Positions 1 to 9,163 of a DNA stretch of 64,000 bases are shown piece after piece. The notes under the pieces were generated by a model. It ran no database searches. It had not been told where the DNA came from and saw only the letters and a list, made by a program, of their open reading frames with translations. The position numbers and the translations under genes are program-made. Source of the stretch: Inmirania thermothiophila (GTDB lineage: Bacteria > Pseudomonadota > Gammaproteobacteria > DSM-100275); assembly GCF_003751635.1 (NCBI RefSeq), contig NZ_RJVI01000002.1, forward strand, positions 917,986 through 981,985. The letters run 5' to 3'. Every line of letters begins with the position of its first letter. Within the stretch, counting starts at the first letter, position 1.

Positions 1-234
1 GCCTCCGTCTTCGGCCTCCTCGGCGCCTGCCTCGGGCTGCGCTTCGAGCCCGAGCGGCCGCGCCTGTGCCTGGTGCGCCCGGCGCTGCCCGACTACCTGG
101 AGTGGCTCGAGATCCGCAACCTGCGCCTGGGCGAGGGCCACGTGGACCTGCTGCTGCGCCGCCACGGCGACAACGTCACCGCCGAGGTCATCGGCAAGGA
201 GGGCGACGCCGAGGTGGCGGTGATCGTGGGCTGA
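1..234 (+). CDS. Glycogen debranching enzyme (amylo-alpha-1,6-glucosidase), C-terminal fragment
   Basis: Only the last 77 codons lie in the window; the reading frame is open from base 1 and ends with TGA at 232-234. The visible tail (LPDYLEWLEIRNLRL, then DLLLRRHGDNVTAEVI) matches the C-terminal end of bacterial amylo-alpha-1,6-glucosidase-type proteins, where a six-hairpin glucosidase domain is followed by a short beta-strand tail. Such enzymes hydrolyse alpha-1,6 branch stubs of glycogen in the cytoplasm. The assignment fits the glycogen genes at 16.4-26.8 kb, although those are 16 kb away. No catalytic residue is visible in this fragment, so the call rests on tail resemblance only. Confidence 0.6.
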   Translation, partial: ASVFGLLGACLGLRFEPERPRLCLVRPALPDYLEWLEIRNLRLGEGHVDLLLRRHGDNVTAEVIGKEGDAEVAVIVG

Positions 235-255
235 CTCCGTCTCGGGGCGCGGGCC

Positions 256-1068
256 TCAGCCGCCGCCCGCGGCGACCACCGGGTTGCTCAGCGCCCCGAT
301 CCCCTCCACCTCCACCGTGATCTCGTCGCCGGGGGCGAGGAAGATGGGAGGCGTGCGGGTGAAGCCGACCCCGGCCGGGGTGCCGGTGAGGATCACGGTG
401 CCGGGCAGCAGCGTGGTGTCGCGGCTGAGGAAGGCGACGAGCTCGCGCACACCGAAGATCATGTCCGCGGTGCTGCCGTCCTGGAGCGTCTCGCCGTTTC
501 GCACCGTGCGCAGGCGCAGCCGCTGCGGGTCGCCGAGCTCGTCCGCCGTCACCAGCACCGGGCCCAGCGGGCAGAAGGTGTCGAAGCTCTTGCCCCGCAC
601 CCACTGGCCGGCTCCGCCGTGCTTCTGCCAGCGCCGCGCCGAGACGTCGTTGGCCACGGTGTAGCCGAGGACGTGCTCGAGCGCGCGCTCGGCGGGGACG
701 TCGCGCGCCGCGCGCCCGATCACCACCGCAAGCTCCACCTCGTAGTCCACCTCGGGGCCGTGCTCGCAGGCGGCCGGGAGGAGGATGGCATCGCCCGGAC
801 CGATCACGGTGGTGGTGGGCTTCATGAAGAGGACGGGGTTCTCCGGCGCCGGCATCCCGGTCTCGGCGGCATGGTCGCGATAGTTGAGGCCGATGCCAAA
901 GATGTTGACGGGGGCGAGGGGCGCCAGGACCCGCGCCACCTCCGCCTCCTCGCCGGTGGGCTCGAGCGCCCAGGGCGCCTCGCCGGCGAGCACCCGGGCC
1001 CGGCCCTCGCCCGCCGGCTCGCCGTAACGGATCCGCCCCTGAGGGTCGCGGAAACGGATGATCCTCAT
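256..1068 (-). CDS. Fumarylacetoacetate hydrolase family protein
   Basis: 270 aa, a usual length for the FAH/2-hydroxyhepta-2,4-diene-1,7-dioate isomerase family. The N-terminal about 60 residues form the small domain. The FAH catalytic domain follows, with GIGLNYRDHAAE, an ExE metal motif in EVDYEVELAVVIG, GYTVANDVSAR, WVRGKSFDTFCPLGP and LTGTPAGVGF. Members cleave or hydrate beta-diketone and 2-keto acids, often from aromatic-ring catabolism, or decarboxylate oxaloacetate; the substrate cannot be told from sequence. The ATG at 1068 is chosen because GGAGG lies 8 nt upstream; an in-frame GTG at 1083 overlaps that ribosome-binding site. The gene lies just downstream of the terminator at 1143-1167, so it is probably transcribed separately from the operon above it. 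Confidence 0.85.
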   Translation of the reverse strand: MRIIRFRDPQGRIRYGEPAGEGRARVLAGEAPWALEPTGEEAEVARVLAPLAPVNIFGIGLNYRDHAAETGMPAPENPVLFMKPTTTVIGPGDAILLPAACEHGPEVDYEVELAVVIGRAARDVPAERALEHVLGYTVANDVSARRWQKHGGAGQWVRGKSFDTFCPLGPVLVTADELGDPQRLRLRTVRNGETLQDGSTADMIFGVRELVAFLSRDTTLLPGTVILTGTPAGVGFTRTPPIFLAPGDEITVEVEGIGALSNPVVAAGGG

Positions 1069-1142
1069 AAGCGGTGCCTCCACGATTCACGTCGGAGGCC
1101 CATTGTGCACCGTCCCGCATGGCGGGGCGAGTTGCGCAGGAC

Positions 1143-1167
1143 AAAAAAAGGCGCCCGCGAGGGCGCC
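1143..1167 (-). terminator. Rho-independent terminator of the P-loop/ABC/hydrolase operon
   Basis: A 7-bp all-GC stem (GGCGCCC / GGGCGCC) closes a 4-nt loop. On the minus strand it is followed by seven U residues (plus-strand A run 1143-1149). It lies 59 nt beyond the stop of the alpha/beta hydrolase gene and so closes the minus-strand unit that begins near 4856. Confidence 0.8.
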
Positions 1168-1225
1168 CAGGGCCAGGAGGAGACGCATCGTCGGCGGCGC
1201 CCTGCCGCCGTCCTGGAGCCTTTTT

Positions 1226-2056
1226 CTACCCGCCGCCCGACGCCGCCGCCGTGATCCGCGTCACATGGCGGCGCGGAGCCACCCCGAGGGCCTCGGCGAG
1301 GGCGTCCACGAGTCCGGCGCGGGCGGCCTCGGCGAAGTCGTGCCCGACCCCCGGAAGCACCCGCAGACGCACCGGGGCGCCGCCGGCCCGCCGCCGGGCC
1401 CTCAGCGCCGCCACCCAGCGCCGGGCCCGCTCGAGCCGGTTGCGGCCGAGGAGGCGGTCGACGGCGGGGTCGGCGTTGAGGCTGACGTCGCGACGGGTGT
1501 CGTCCGCCCCCACCACCACGGTGACGGGCAACCGCAGGAAGCCGGCGAGATCCACTGCGGCGGGCGCGGTCCCCGGCGCGACCCCCAGCGGCCAGGGCAG
1601 GGCCGGATCCGGCAGCGTGTACCAGCCGGCGGCGCCCAGGAGCAGGGACTCGATGCGCCCCGGCCGGAGCATGGCGTAGCGGTGCGCGAACTGCGCCCCG
1701 CCCGAGAACCCGACGAGGACGAAACGGGGGAAGGGCCGCCCGGCGCGCGCCGCGGCGTCGGCCACCACGTCCTCCACCGCCTCGGCGGCCCCGGCGCGCA
1801 GCCGCTGGAAGCCCCGGAACCGCCCCGGCGGCAGCAGCGGCGCCACCACGGCGTAGCCGGCCGCGGCCGCCGCGGGCGCCAGCCGCCGCACGTGCTCGGC
1901 GGCGTTGCGCGAGATCCCGTGCACCGAAACCACCAGCCCCGCCGGCCGCTCCTCCGGGAACCAGGCGTGATAGCGCACGCCCTCCGGGGTGCGCAGCCGC
2001 TGCACCCCCGCGCCCTGGGCAAGACCGGCCACCATCACGAGCACCGCTGCCGTCAT
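1226..2056 (-). CDS. Alpha/beta hydrolase, probably exported
   Basis: 276 aa. A short hydrophobic N-terminus (about residues 1-17, ending AQGA) looks like a signal peptide. The body shows an alpha/beta-hydrolase fold: an oxyanion strand in VVSVHGIS, the nucleophile elbow GFSGG in FVLVGFSGGAQFAHRY, an acidic residue in VVVGADDTRRD and a catalytic His in LPGVGHDF. It resembles PHB-depolymerase/poly-esterase-like or dienelactone-hydrolase-like proteins, but the substrate is unknown. The ATG at 2056 has a GGAGG-type site just upstream. It is the last gene of a three-gene unit, 11 nt after the ABC exporter, and ends at the terminator at 1143-1167. Its apparent export and its pairing with an exporter suggest action on a transported or envelope compound; that is inference. 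Confidence 0.75.
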   Translation of the reverse strand: MTAAVLVMVAGLAQGAGVQRLRTPEGVRYHAWFPEERPAGLVVSVHGISRNAAEHVRRLAPAAAAAGYAVVAPLLPPGRFRGFQRLRAGAAEAVEDVVADAAARAGRPFPRFVLVGFSGGAQFAHRYAMLRPGRIESLLLGAAGWYTLPDPALPWPLGVAPGTAPAAVDLAGFLRLPVTVVVGADDTRRDVSLNADPAVDRLLGRNRLERARRWVAALRARRRAGGAPVRLRVLPGVGHDFAEAARAGLVDALAEALGVAPRRHVTRITAAASGGG

Positions 2057-2067
2057 CGTCCCCCTCC

Positions 2068-3720
2068 TCACCCCTGCGCCCCCGCCACCACCGGCCGCGG
2101 CGTCCACCGCCCCGCCGCCGCCAGCACCTCCGCCGGCCGGCCACGGGCGACCACCCGCCCGGCCTCCAGCAGCCAGACCTCGTCGGCGAGCGCCGCGAGC
2201 TCGCGCCGGTGGGTGGCCAGGAGCACGGTGCACGGGCGCTCGCGCAGGAGCGCCGCCACCGCCTCGATGCCCTCCGCGTCGAGCCCGCCCTCGGGCTCGT
2301 CCAGGAGCAGCACGCGGCAGCCTCCGGCGAGCGCGCGCGCCAGCGCCGCGCGCTGGCGTTCGCCGGCCGAGAGCCCCCGGCCGCCTTCGCCGACCCGACG
2401 CGCCCCGTCGCGGCCCGCGGCGGCGAGGCCCACCCGCGCCGCCAGCCGGCGGTAGGCCCCTTCCCCAACCGCCGGCGCGCGGTAGAGCACGTTGCGCCGC
2501 ACCGTCCCCCGCAGCAGCGGCAGATCCGGCGCCAGCACCGACACCGCCGCGCGCAGGGCGCGCGGCGCCACCTCGGCGACGTCCACCCCGTCCAGCAGGA
2601 CCCGCCCCGCATCCGGCGCCGCCATCCCGTTCACCAGGCCGATCAGCGTGCTCTTGCCGGCGCCGTTGGGCCCGACCAGCGCCACCACGCGCCCCGGCGC
2701 CACGTCGGCCTCCAGCGGAGCGAGGGCGGTGCCCACCCGCACCCCCTCGAAGCGGACGCGGCCCCCCCCCGCGGGCAGCGCGCGCCCGCGGCCGGGCGCC
2801 CGCGCCGGCAGGGCGAGAAAGGCCTCCAGGCGCTCCCGCGCCACCCGCGCGCCCTGCCAGTACTCGTGCACGCGCCCGAGCTCGCGCACCCGGGGCGCAA
2901 GCAGCGCCGCCAGCGTGAGCCCGGCCACCAGGTCCCCTGCCGCGAGCCGTCCCGCCGCCATCTCGGCCCCGCCCACCAGCACCAGCGCCGCCCAGGCGAG
3001 GCCCGCGGTCACCTCCGCCGTCCCGCGCAGCGCCCCCGCGTGTCGCGCCCGCCTCACCATCGCCGCAGCGAGATCGCGGCTGCGCCGGCGCACCCGCGCC
3101 CGCTCGCGCCGCCACTGGCCGAAGGCCTGGATCACCGCGAGCGCCGCCGCCCGCTCCCCCACCTCGGTGGCAAGCCGCGCCCGCGCCCGCCTCGCCGCGC
3201 GGGTCGCGCGCCGAAGCCCCGGACCCAACCGCCACTGCAGGGCGCCCCCCGCAACCAGCACCGCGCCCACCGCCAGGGCCAGGCGGGGGCTGTGCAGGCC
3301 CATCGCCGCCAGCGCCCCGGCGACCACCATCCCCGCCACCACCAGCCGCGCGAGCCCCTGCGTCAGCCACAGGCGGACGGCGCCCAGGTCGTGCACCAGG
3401 CGCAGCACCACGCCGCCGCGGCTCGGCCGCGCCCGCGCCGCCGGGGCTAGGTGGACGAGGTGGCGGAAGAGCCCCTCGCGGGCCGCGACCACGTAGGCCT
3501 GGCCGAGGCGCTCGGCGCCCACGCGCTCCCACGCGCGCATCAGGCCCAGCCCGAGGGCGGCCGCGGCGACGGCGCCGGCCGCCCTCCAGCCGGGACCGGC
3601 GAACGCCTCGCGCACGGCCAGCGCCATCGCCAGCGAGGCCGCGGCCTGCGCCGCGCCGCTGACGGCGAGGCCGGCGAGCAGCCGCCAGCGGCCCCCGCCG
3701 AGAAGGGCGGGCAGGCTCAC
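2068..3720 (-). CDS. ABC exporter half-transporter (membrane domain fused to ATPase)
   Basis: 550 aa. About residues 1-310 form a type-I exporter membrane domain with several hydrophobic helices. The ATPase domain follows: Walker A GPNGAGKST, a signature LSAGERQ in place of the usual LSGGQ, Walker B VLLLDEPEGGLD, and the H-loop His in LLATHRRE. The layout resembles CydC/CydD-like and lipid/peptide exporters, which work as dimers in the inner membrane. Only one half-transporter is present here, so a homodimer or a partner elsewhere is needed. The start is GTG at 3720, overlapping the TGA of the upstream P-loop gene by 4 nt (GTGA), which implies translational coupling. The substrate is unknown; the neighbouring P-loop protein and hydrolase suggest one shared pathway. 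Confidence 0.85.
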   Translation of the reverse strand: MSLPALLGGGRWRLLAGLAVSGAAQAAASLAMALAVREAFAGPGWRAAGAVAAAALGLGLMRAWERVGAERLGQAYVVAAREGLFRHLVHLAPAARARPSRGGVVLRLVHDLGAVRLWLTQGLARLVVAGMVVAGALAAMGLHSPRLALAVGAVLVAGGALQWRLGPGLRRATRAARRARARLATEVGERAAALAVIQAFGQWRRERARVRRRSRDLAAAMVRRARHAGALRGTAEVTAGLAWAALVLVGGAEMAAGRLAAGDLVAGLTLAALLAPRVRELGRVHEYWQGARVARERLEAFLALPARAPGRGRALPAGGGRVRFEGVRVGTALAPLEADVAPGRVVALVGPNGAGKSTLIGLVNGMAAPDAGRVLLDGVDVAEVAPRALRAAVSVLAPDLPLLRGTVRRNVLYRAPAVGEGAYRRLAARVGLAAAGRDGARRVGEGGRGLSAGERQRAALARALAGGCRVLLLDEPEGGLDAEGIEAVAALLRERPCTVLLATHRRELAALADEVWLLEAGRVVARGRPAEVLAAAGRWTPRPVVAGAQG

Positions 3721-4814
3721 GGGTGCGCCCCGGCCGCCGCCGCACGGCCCGCCGCACCGGGCAGCCCGCCCCCGGACGCCGGCCCCGCCCGCCCGGGCGC
3801 CGCCCGCCGCCAGTCGAGACTCCACAGCCCCTCGAGGTCCAGCACCGGCGCCGCGCACGCCGCCTGCGCCTCGCGCACCGCGAGGGGCGAGCGCGTCAGC
3901 GCCCCGGAGATCCCGAGCACCCGCCGCCCGCGAGCGGCGAGCCACTGCGCCCCCGCGACCGCCCCCATGGCGTCGCCGGCGGCGAAGAAGACCGCGTCCA
4001 CACACTCCGCGAAGGCCGTCCCCGTCAGCAGCGCCTCCGTCTCCCGCTGGTAGAGGCCGTCGGCCACCTCGAGGACGACGGCCTCGACACCCCGCGCCGC
4101 GAGCTCCGCCGTCAGCAGCCGCAGCACCTCCTCCACCGCCGCCGGCTCCAGCAGGTAGGTGGAGGCGTGGCCCGCGTCCACGAAGTCCAGCACGTGCTCC
4201 GCGCCGGCGTCCGTCAGGTGCCAGACGTCGCCGCCCGCCCCCGTGCCCGTGATCTTGGCCGCGCCCACCCGCAGGCCGCACGCCCGCATCCCGTGCACGA
4301 TCCCGGCCGCGGTGGTGGTCTTGCCCGCGTTCATGGAGGTCCCCACCACCGCGATGGTGGGCACCCGGGGCGCCACCCGCCGCGCCAGCCGGTAGCGCCG
4401 CAGGTTCAGCACTGCCCCGTCGGCGCCGGCGAGCAGCCCCACCGGCTCCAGCCGCGTCGGCTCCTGCATGCGATCGTGGGCCGAGCGGGCGCGCGCCGCG
4501 ACCCCGCCCGCCGCGACGAGGTCGCACGGCCCCAGGTCCGCCGGCACCACGGCCTCGAACTGATCGGGGGCGTAGCGGTTGCCGTAGGCCACCACCACCT
4601 CGTCCCCCCGGAAGAGACGCGCGCGCCGCCCGTCCGCCAGCTCGATGCGCTTGTGCTGGCCGATGGCCGCCACCCGCGCCAGGACCAGGTCCCCGGCCTG
4701 CGGCCGCCGCCCGTGGACGAGGCCGCACACCCCGCTCCAGTCCACCCGCCGCGTGGTGTACGCCTTCTTCGCCCGCCGCAGCCGCGTCCCGCCGATCCGC
4801 TCGATGCCGTTCAT
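3717..4814 (-). CDS. Unrecognised P-loop NTPase of the dethiobiotin-synthetase/CobQ-like type
   Basis: 365 aa. The N-terminal half (about 1-150) holds a strand-rich stretch (VLARVAAIGQHKRIEL, LFRGDEVVVAYGNRYAPDQF) of unknown function. Residues about 152-300 form a P-loop domain with Walker A GTSMNAGKT (158-166), then AAKITGTGAGGD and VVLEVADGLYQRET, a pattern like SIMIBI-class ATP-dependent ligases (BioD/CobQ/MobB) or DUF1611-type proteins. About 35 Ala/Gly/Pro-rich residues close the chain. I do not recognise the family's function. The start is set at ATG 4814, with GGAGG 7 nt upstream; an in-frame ATG at 4850 would lie inside the operator. It is first in an operon with an ABC exporter (4-nt overlap) and a hydrolase. 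A substrate-activating or ligating step before export is possible but unproven. Confidence 0.7.
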   Translation of the reverse strand: MNGIERIGGTRLRRAKKAYTTRRVDWSGVCGLVHGRRPQAGDLVLARVAAIGQHKRIELADGRRARLFRGDEVVVAYGNRYAPDQFEAVVPADLGPCDLVAAGGVAARARSAHDRMQEPTRLEPVGLLAGADGAVLNLRRYRLARRVAPRVPTIAVVGTSMNAGKTTTAAGIVHGMRACGLRVGAAKITGTGAGGDVWHLTDAGAEHVLDFVDAGHASTYLLEPAAVEEVLRLLTAELAARGVEAVVLEVADGLYQRETEALLTGTAFAECVDAVFFAAGDAMGAVAGAQWLAARGRRVLGISGALTRSPLAVREAQAACAAPVLDLEGLWSLDWRRAAPGRAGPASGGGLPGAAGRAAAAGAHP

Positions 4815-4832
4815 GTCCGGTCCTCCGCGTAT

Positions 4833-4860
4833 GTGGGATAAATTTCCCACTTCTTGGGAT
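4833..4860. promoter_or_regulatory. Phased operator: three TGGGA/TCCCA half-sites
   Basis: On the plus strand the half-sites are TGGGA (4834-4838), TCCCA (4845-4849) and TGGGA (4855-4859). Their centres are 11 and 10 bp apart, one DNA turn each, so all lie on one helical face. The first two form the inverted repeat GTGGGATAAATTTCCCAC. The array covers the predicted transcription start (about 4856) and the first 20-odd transcribed bases, as expected for a repressor site. No regulator gene lies beside it. Confidence 0.5.
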
Positions 4861-4862
4861 CG

Positions 4863-4891
4863 AGCCTAGACCCCCCGGGGAAGTCCGTCAA
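4863..4891 (-). promoter_or_regulatory. Sigma-70-type promoter of the P-loop/ABC/hydrolase operon
   Basis: On the minus strand, TTGACG (4891-4886) and TAGGCT (4868-4863) are separated by 17 nt. The -35 is near consensus and the -10 is weak (T, A and final T match). The predicted start near 4856 falls on the third TGGGA half-site, and the ribosome-binding site and ATG lie 30-42 nt further on. Confidence 0.5.
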
Positions 4892-4902
4892 GGGCGGTCA
4901 GG

Positions 4903-4934
4903 AAAAAAGACGCCGCCCCCGCAGGGGCGGCGTC
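4903..4934 (-). terminator. Rho-independent terminator of purL
   Basis: A perfect 11-bp stem (GACGCCGCCCC / GGGGCGGCGTC) with a 4-nt loop is followed on the minus strand by six U residues (plus-strand A run 4903-4908). It lies 18 nt after the purL stop and separates purL from the promoter of the next minus-strand operon. Confidence 0.9.
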
Positions 4935-4952
4935 GTCACGGGCGGCGGCCGC

Positions 4953-7900
4953 TCAGCCGAGCCAGGCGCGGGCGTTGCGGAAGAGCCGCAGCCACGGCCC
5001 CTCGTCGCCCCACTCGGGCGGGTGCCAGGCGTGCTGCACGGTGCGGAAGACGCGCTCCGGATGCGGCATCATGATGGTGACCCGCCCGTCGGGCGTGGTC
5101 AGGCCGGTGATGCCCCCGGGCGAGCCGTTGGGGTTGTCGGGGTAGCGCTCGGCGATGCGGCCGTGGCCGTCCACGTAGCGCAGGGCGACCATCCCTGCCC
5201 GCTCGGCGGGCGCAGGCCCCTCGGCGCCGAAGTCGGCGCGGCCCTCGCCGTGGGCCACCGCCACGGGCAGGCGCGACCCCGCCATGCCGGCGAGGAGGAT
5301 GGAGGGCGAGTCGGTGACCTCCACCAGCGACAGCCTCGCCTCGAACTGCTCGGAGCGGTTGCGCACGAAGCGCGGCCAGGGCGCCGCGCCGGGGATGAGC
5401 TCCTTGAGGGCGGCGAGCATCTGGCAGCCGTTGCAGACCCCGAGGGTGAAGGTGTCGTCGCGGGCGAAGAAGGCGGCGAAGGCCTCCCGCGCCCGCGGGT
5501 GGAAGAGGATGGACTTGGCCCAGCCCTGGCCGGCGCCGAGGACGTCGCCGAAGGAGAAGCCGCCGCAGGCGGCCAGCCCGTGGAACCCCGCGAGGTCCTC
5601 CCGCCCGGCGAGGATGTCGCTCATGTGCACGTCCACGGCCTCGAAGCCCGCGGCGTGGAAGGCGGCCGCCATCTCCACCTGCCCGTTGACCCCCTGCTCG
5701 CGCAGGATCGCCACCCGCGGCCGCGCCCCCGTGGCGACGAAGGGCGCGGCGACGTCCTCGGCGGGATCGAAGGTGAGCCGGGGACGAAGGCCCGGCGCCT
5801 GGGGGTCGGTGGCGGCGGCGTACTCCTCGTCGGCGCAGGCCGGGTCGTCGCGGAGCCGCGCCATGCGGTGGCTCGTGTCCCACCACGCCCGGAGCCACGC
5901 GCCGAGCTCGCCCGCCAGGAGCTCCCGCCGGCCGCGGCGGAAGCGGATCACGGGCTCGTCCACGACCCGGCCGACCACGTGGGTGCAGCGGCCGAGGCCG
6001 GCGTCGGCGAACCACTTGAGCACGGTGTCGGTGTCGCAGTGGCGCACCTGCAGCACCGCCCCCAGCTCCTCGGCGAAGAGCGCCGCCACGGGGTCGTCGC
6101 CGAGATCGTCGAGGGCCACCTCGACCCCGGCGCGGCCGGCGAAGGCCATCTCGCACACGGTGGCGAAGAGGCCGCCGTCGCTGCGGTCGTGGTAGGCGAG
6201 GAGCAGCCCCTCGGCGTTGAGCTCCTGCACCGCGCGGAAGAAGGCGCGCAGCCCCTCGGGGTCCTCGAGGTCCGGCGCCCGGCGCCCGAGCTGCCGGTAG
6301 ACCTGCGCCAGCGCCGAACCGCCCAGGCGGTTGCGCCCCCGGCCGAGGTCCACGAGGACGAGGTCGGTGTCGCCGCAATCGGTGCGAAGCTGCGGCGTGA
6401 GCGTGCGCCGCACGTCCCGAACCGGCGCAAACGCCGTCACCACCAGCGACAGCGGCGCGGTCATCTCGCGCCGCTCGCCCCCCGCCTCCCACACCGTCTT
6501 CATGGAGAGGGAGTCCTTGCCCACCGGGATCGCCACGCCGAGGCGCGGGCAGAGCTCCATCCCCACCGTGCGCACCGCCTCGTAGAGGGCCGCGTCCTCG
6601 CCCTCGTGGCCGGCCGCCGCCATCCAGTTGGCCGACAGCCGCACGCGGCCGAGGTCGCCGACGTCGGCGGCGGCGATGTTGGTCAGGGCCTCGCCCACCG
6701 CCATGCGCACCGAGGCCGCGGCATCGAGCAGGGCCACGGGCGGGCGCTCGCCCAAGGCCATGGCCTCGCCGGCATGGCCGTGGAAGTCCGACAGGGTGAC
6801 CGCGACGTCGGCCACCGGCACCTGCCACGGCCCCACCATCTGGTCGCGCGCCACCAGCCCGCCGACGCTGCGGTCGCCGATGGTGACGAGGAAGGACTTG
6901 CAGGCCACCGCGGGCAGGCGCAGGACGCGCTCGGCGGCCTCGCGCAGGTCGATGCCGGCGGTGTCGAAGGCGGGCTTGGGCCTGCTCAGGCGGCGCACGT
7001 CGCGGGTCATGCGCGGCGGCTTGCCCAGCAGCATCTCCAGCGGCATGTCCACCACCACCTCGCCGCTGCGGCTGTCCTCCACCACCAGGCGCTCGTCGGC
7101 GGTGGCGCGGCCGATGACGGCGAAGGGGCAGCGCTCGCGCACGCAGAGGGCGGCCAGCGCCTCCACGCGGTCGGCGGGCACGGCGAGGACGAAGCGTTCC
7201 TGGGCCTCGTTGCACCAGATCTCCCGCGGCGACATGCCGGGATCGTCGCTGGGCACCGCGGCGAGGTCGATGCGCCCGCCTCGCCCGCCCCCGTGCAGCA
7301 GCTCCGGGACCGCGTTGGAGAGGCCGCCGGCGCCGACGTCGTGGATGGCGAGGATGGGGTTGGCCTCGCCCATGGCCCAGCAGCGGTCGATGACCTCCTG
7401 GGCGCGGCGCTGCATCTCGGGGTTGCCGCGCTGGACCGAGGCGTAGTCCAGCACCTCGTCGCTCTCGCCGCTGGCCACCGACGAGGCGGCGCCGCCGCCG
7501 AGGCCGATCAGCATCGCCGGCCCCCCCAGCACCACGATGGCCGCGTCCACCGGCAGCGGGCGCTTCTCCACGTGGGGCGCGCGGATGTTGCCGAGGCCGC
7601 CGGCGATCATGATGGGCTTGTGGTAGCCGCGAAGCTCCGGCCCCCGCGGTCCCGGCACGCGGGCCTCGTAGGTGCGGAAGAAGCCGGTGAGGGCGGGACG
7701 CCCGAACTCGTTGCCGAAGGCGGCGGCGCCGATGGGGCCCTCGAGCATGATCTCCAGCGCCGAGGCGATCCGTCCGGGACGGCCGAAGTCCTCCTCCCAC
7801 GGCTGCTCGAAGCCCGGGATGCGCAGGTTGGAGACGGCGAAGCCCACCAGCCCCGCCTTGGAACGGGCCCCGCGCCCGGTGGCGGCCTCGTCGCGGATCT

Positions 7901-8849
7901 CGCCGCCGGCCCCGGTGGCCGCCCCGGGGAAGGGCGAGATGGCGGTGGGGTGGTTGTGGGTCTCCACCTTGGCGACGATGTGCACGGGCTCCTCGTGCTC
8001 GCGCCAGACGCCGTCGGCGTCGGGGAAGAAGCGCCGCGCGGTCCAGCCCTCGAGGACGGCGGCGTTGTCCCGGTAGGCCGAGAGCACCCCCTCCGGGCTC
8101 GCCCGGTGGGTGTTGCGGATCATCTCGAAGAGGCTGTGGGGCTGGGGCCGACCGTCGAGGATCCAGCGCGCGTTGAAGATCTTGTGGCGGCAGTGCTCGG
8201 AGTTCGCCTGCGCGAACATCATGAGCTCGGCGTCGGTGGGGTTGCGCCCGAGGGCCTGGAAGCCCTCCACGAGGTAGTCGATCTCGTCGTCGGAGAGGGC
8301 AAGCCCCAGGGCGCGGTCGGCCTCCTCGAGGGCGGCGCGGCCGCGGCCGAGGACGTCGACGCGGGCCAGCGGTCCCGGCTCGGCCTCGGCGAAGAGCAGC
8401 GCCTCGACGTCCTCGTCGGCGCCGAGCAGGCTCTCGGTCATGCGGTCGTGCAGAAGCGGCGCGAGCGCCGCCACCTCCCCCTCGGCAAGCGGAGCGCCGT
8501 CCGCGGTGACGAGGAAGTAGGCCGTGCCGCGCTCGATCCGAAGGACGGCGTCGAGGCCGCAGTTGCGCGCGATCTCGGTGGCCTTGGTGGACCAGGGGGA
8601 GATGGTGCCGATGCGCGGCAGCGCGAGCAGCCGCTCCCCCTCGGGCCGCACCGCCGGGGGCGGCTCCCCGTAGTCGAGCAGGCGCGCAAGGCGCGCCTGC
8701 TCCGCGCCATCCAGCCGCCTCGCCGTGCGCACGAAGTGGCGGTACTCGGCGGCCAGCGCCCGGATGCGCGGCACCCGGGCGCGCAGCCGCTCGAGCAGGC
8801 GGTCTCTGCGGAAGGGGGAAAGGGCGACCGGCCCTCTGAGCTCCAGCAT
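4953..8849 (-). CDS. purL: Phosphoribosylformylglycinamidine synthase, large single-chain form
   Basis: 1298 aa, the size of the proteobacterial single-chain enzyme. It converts FGAR to FGAM with ATP and glutamine, the fourth step of purine synthesis, in the cytoplasm. Seen: the N-terminal PurS-like region, the linker ([39 protein letters not shown]), two AIR-synthase-like halves ([38 protein letters not shown]), and a C-terminal class-I glutaminase domain. The glutaminase has a nucleophile Cys in [14 protein letters not shown] and a catalytic His in MPHPERVFR. The ATG at 8849 has only a weak GAGCGAGG site. A TATCAT -10-like hexamer lies at 8882-8887 on the minus strand, about 33 nt upstream, so it may have its own promoter. 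Confidence 0.98.
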   Translation of the reverse strand: MLELRGPVALSPFRRDRLLERLRARVPRIRALAAEYRHFVRTARRLDGAEQARLARLLDYGEPPPAVRPEGERLLALPRIGTISPWSTKATEIARNCGLDAVLRIERGTAYFLVTADGAPLAEGEVAALAPLLHDRMTESLLGADEDVEALLFAEAEPGPLARVDVLGRGRAALEEADRALGLALSDDEIDYLVEGFQALGRNPTDAELMMFAQANSEHCRHKIFNARWILDGRPQPHSLFEMIRNTHRASPEGVLSAYRDNAAVLEGWTARRFFPDADGVWREHEEPVHIVAKVETHNHPTAISPFPGAATGAGGEIRDEAATGRGARSKAGLVGFAVSNLRIPGFEQPWEEDFGRPGRIASALEIMLEGPIGAAAFGNEFGRPALTGFFRTYEARVPGPRGPELRGYHKPIMIAGGLGNIRAPHVEKRPLPVDAAIVVLGGPAMLIGLGGGAASSVASGESDEVLDYASVQRGNPEMQRRAQEVIDRCWAMGEANPILAIHDVGAGGLSNAVPELLHGGGRGGRIDLAAVPSDDPGMSPREIWCNEAQERFVLAVPADRVEALAALCVRERCPFAVIGRATADERLVVEDSRSGEVVVDMPLEMLLGKPPRMTRDVRRLSRPKPAFDTAGIDLREAAERVLRLPAVACKSFLVTIGDRSVGGLVARDQMVGPWQVPVADVAVTLSDFHGHAGEAMALGERPPVALLDAAASVRMAVGEALTNIAAADVGDLGRVRLSANWMAAAGHEGEDAALYEAVRTVGMELCPRLGVAIPVGKDSLSMKTVWEAGGERREMTAPLSLVVTAFAPVRDVRRTLTPQLRTDCGDTDLVLVDLGRGRNRLGGSALAQVYRQLGRRAPDLEDPEGLRAFFRAVQELNAEGLLLAYHDRSDGGLFATVCEMAFAGRAGVEVALDDLGDDPVAALFAEELGAVLQVRHCDTDTVLKWFADAGLGRCTHVVGRVVDEPVIRFRRGRRELLAGELGAWLRAWWDTSHRMARLRDDPACADEEYAAATDPQAPGLRPRLTFDPAEDVAAPFVATGARPRVAILREQGVNGQVEMAAAFHAAGFEAVDVHMSDILAGREDLAGFHGLAACGGFSFGDVLGAGQGWAKSILFHPRAREAFAAFFARDDTFTLGVCNGCQMLAALKELIPGAAPWPRFVRNRSEQFEARLSLVEVTDSPSILLAGMAGSRLPVAVAHGEGRADFGAEGPAPAERAGMVALRYVDGHGRIAERYPDNPNGSPGGITGLTTPDGRVTIMMPHPERVFRTVQHAWHPPEWGDEGPWLRLFRNARAWLG

Positions 8850-8913
8850 CCTCGCTCACCCGATGGCGTGGGGAGGCGCGAATGATACCGGAAAGCCGTC
8901 TGCGGCGCGGCCC

Positions 8914-9123
8914 TCAGGGCCCGATGCGGGCGGCCCCGCCGGCGCCGCCCGCGATCGGCCGCGGGCGCGCTCTCGGCGCGGGAGGCGGGCAGGCGGCGGC
9001 CAGGGCCAGCTCCCGCACCCCCTCGAGGGCGTCGCGCATGACCCAGGCCAGGGCGGCGTCGCGCGGCCCCGGCACCGGGGGCCGCCGCCGGATGGCCTCG
9101 TAGCTGTCGGCCGGGGCGTCCAT
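8914..9123 (-). CDS. Possible small protein of unknown function, 69 aa
   Basis: This frame lies in the 314-nt gap between suhB and purL, starting 40 nt after the suhB stop. The first about 45 residues (SYEAIRRRPPVPGPRDAALA then WVMRDALEGVRELALAAA) look like real protein with an amphipathic helix; the last third is Pro/Ala/Gly-rich low complexity. Only a weak G-rich stretch precedes the ATG. I do not recognise the family. It may be spurious, because GC-rich DNA opens many frames by chance. The remaining bases of the gap hold only the -10-like hexamer upstream of purL. Confidence 0.3.
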   Translation of the reverse strand: MDAPADSYEAIRRRPPVPGPRDAALAWVMRDALEGVRELALAAACPPPAPRARPRPIAGGAGGAARIGP

Positions 9124-9163
9124 GCCCCCTGCATCGGCCGCCCCCCCGGCGGCCTTGAGGGGC

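Noticed and set aside
4833-4860. MraZ-type box (TGGGA repeats)
   Set aside because: MraZ sites are direct repeats upstream of the mra/dcw cluster. Here the half-sites alternate in orientation and the downstream genes are unrelated to cell division.
4854-8885. Very long open frame on the plus strand opposite purL
   Set aside because: It is antisense to a fully conserved PurL. The translation is His/Arg/Ala-rich with no domain, as expected for the shadow frame of a very GC-rich gene. Similar frames opposite secD/yajC (11607-14201), fimV and others were dropped for the same reason.
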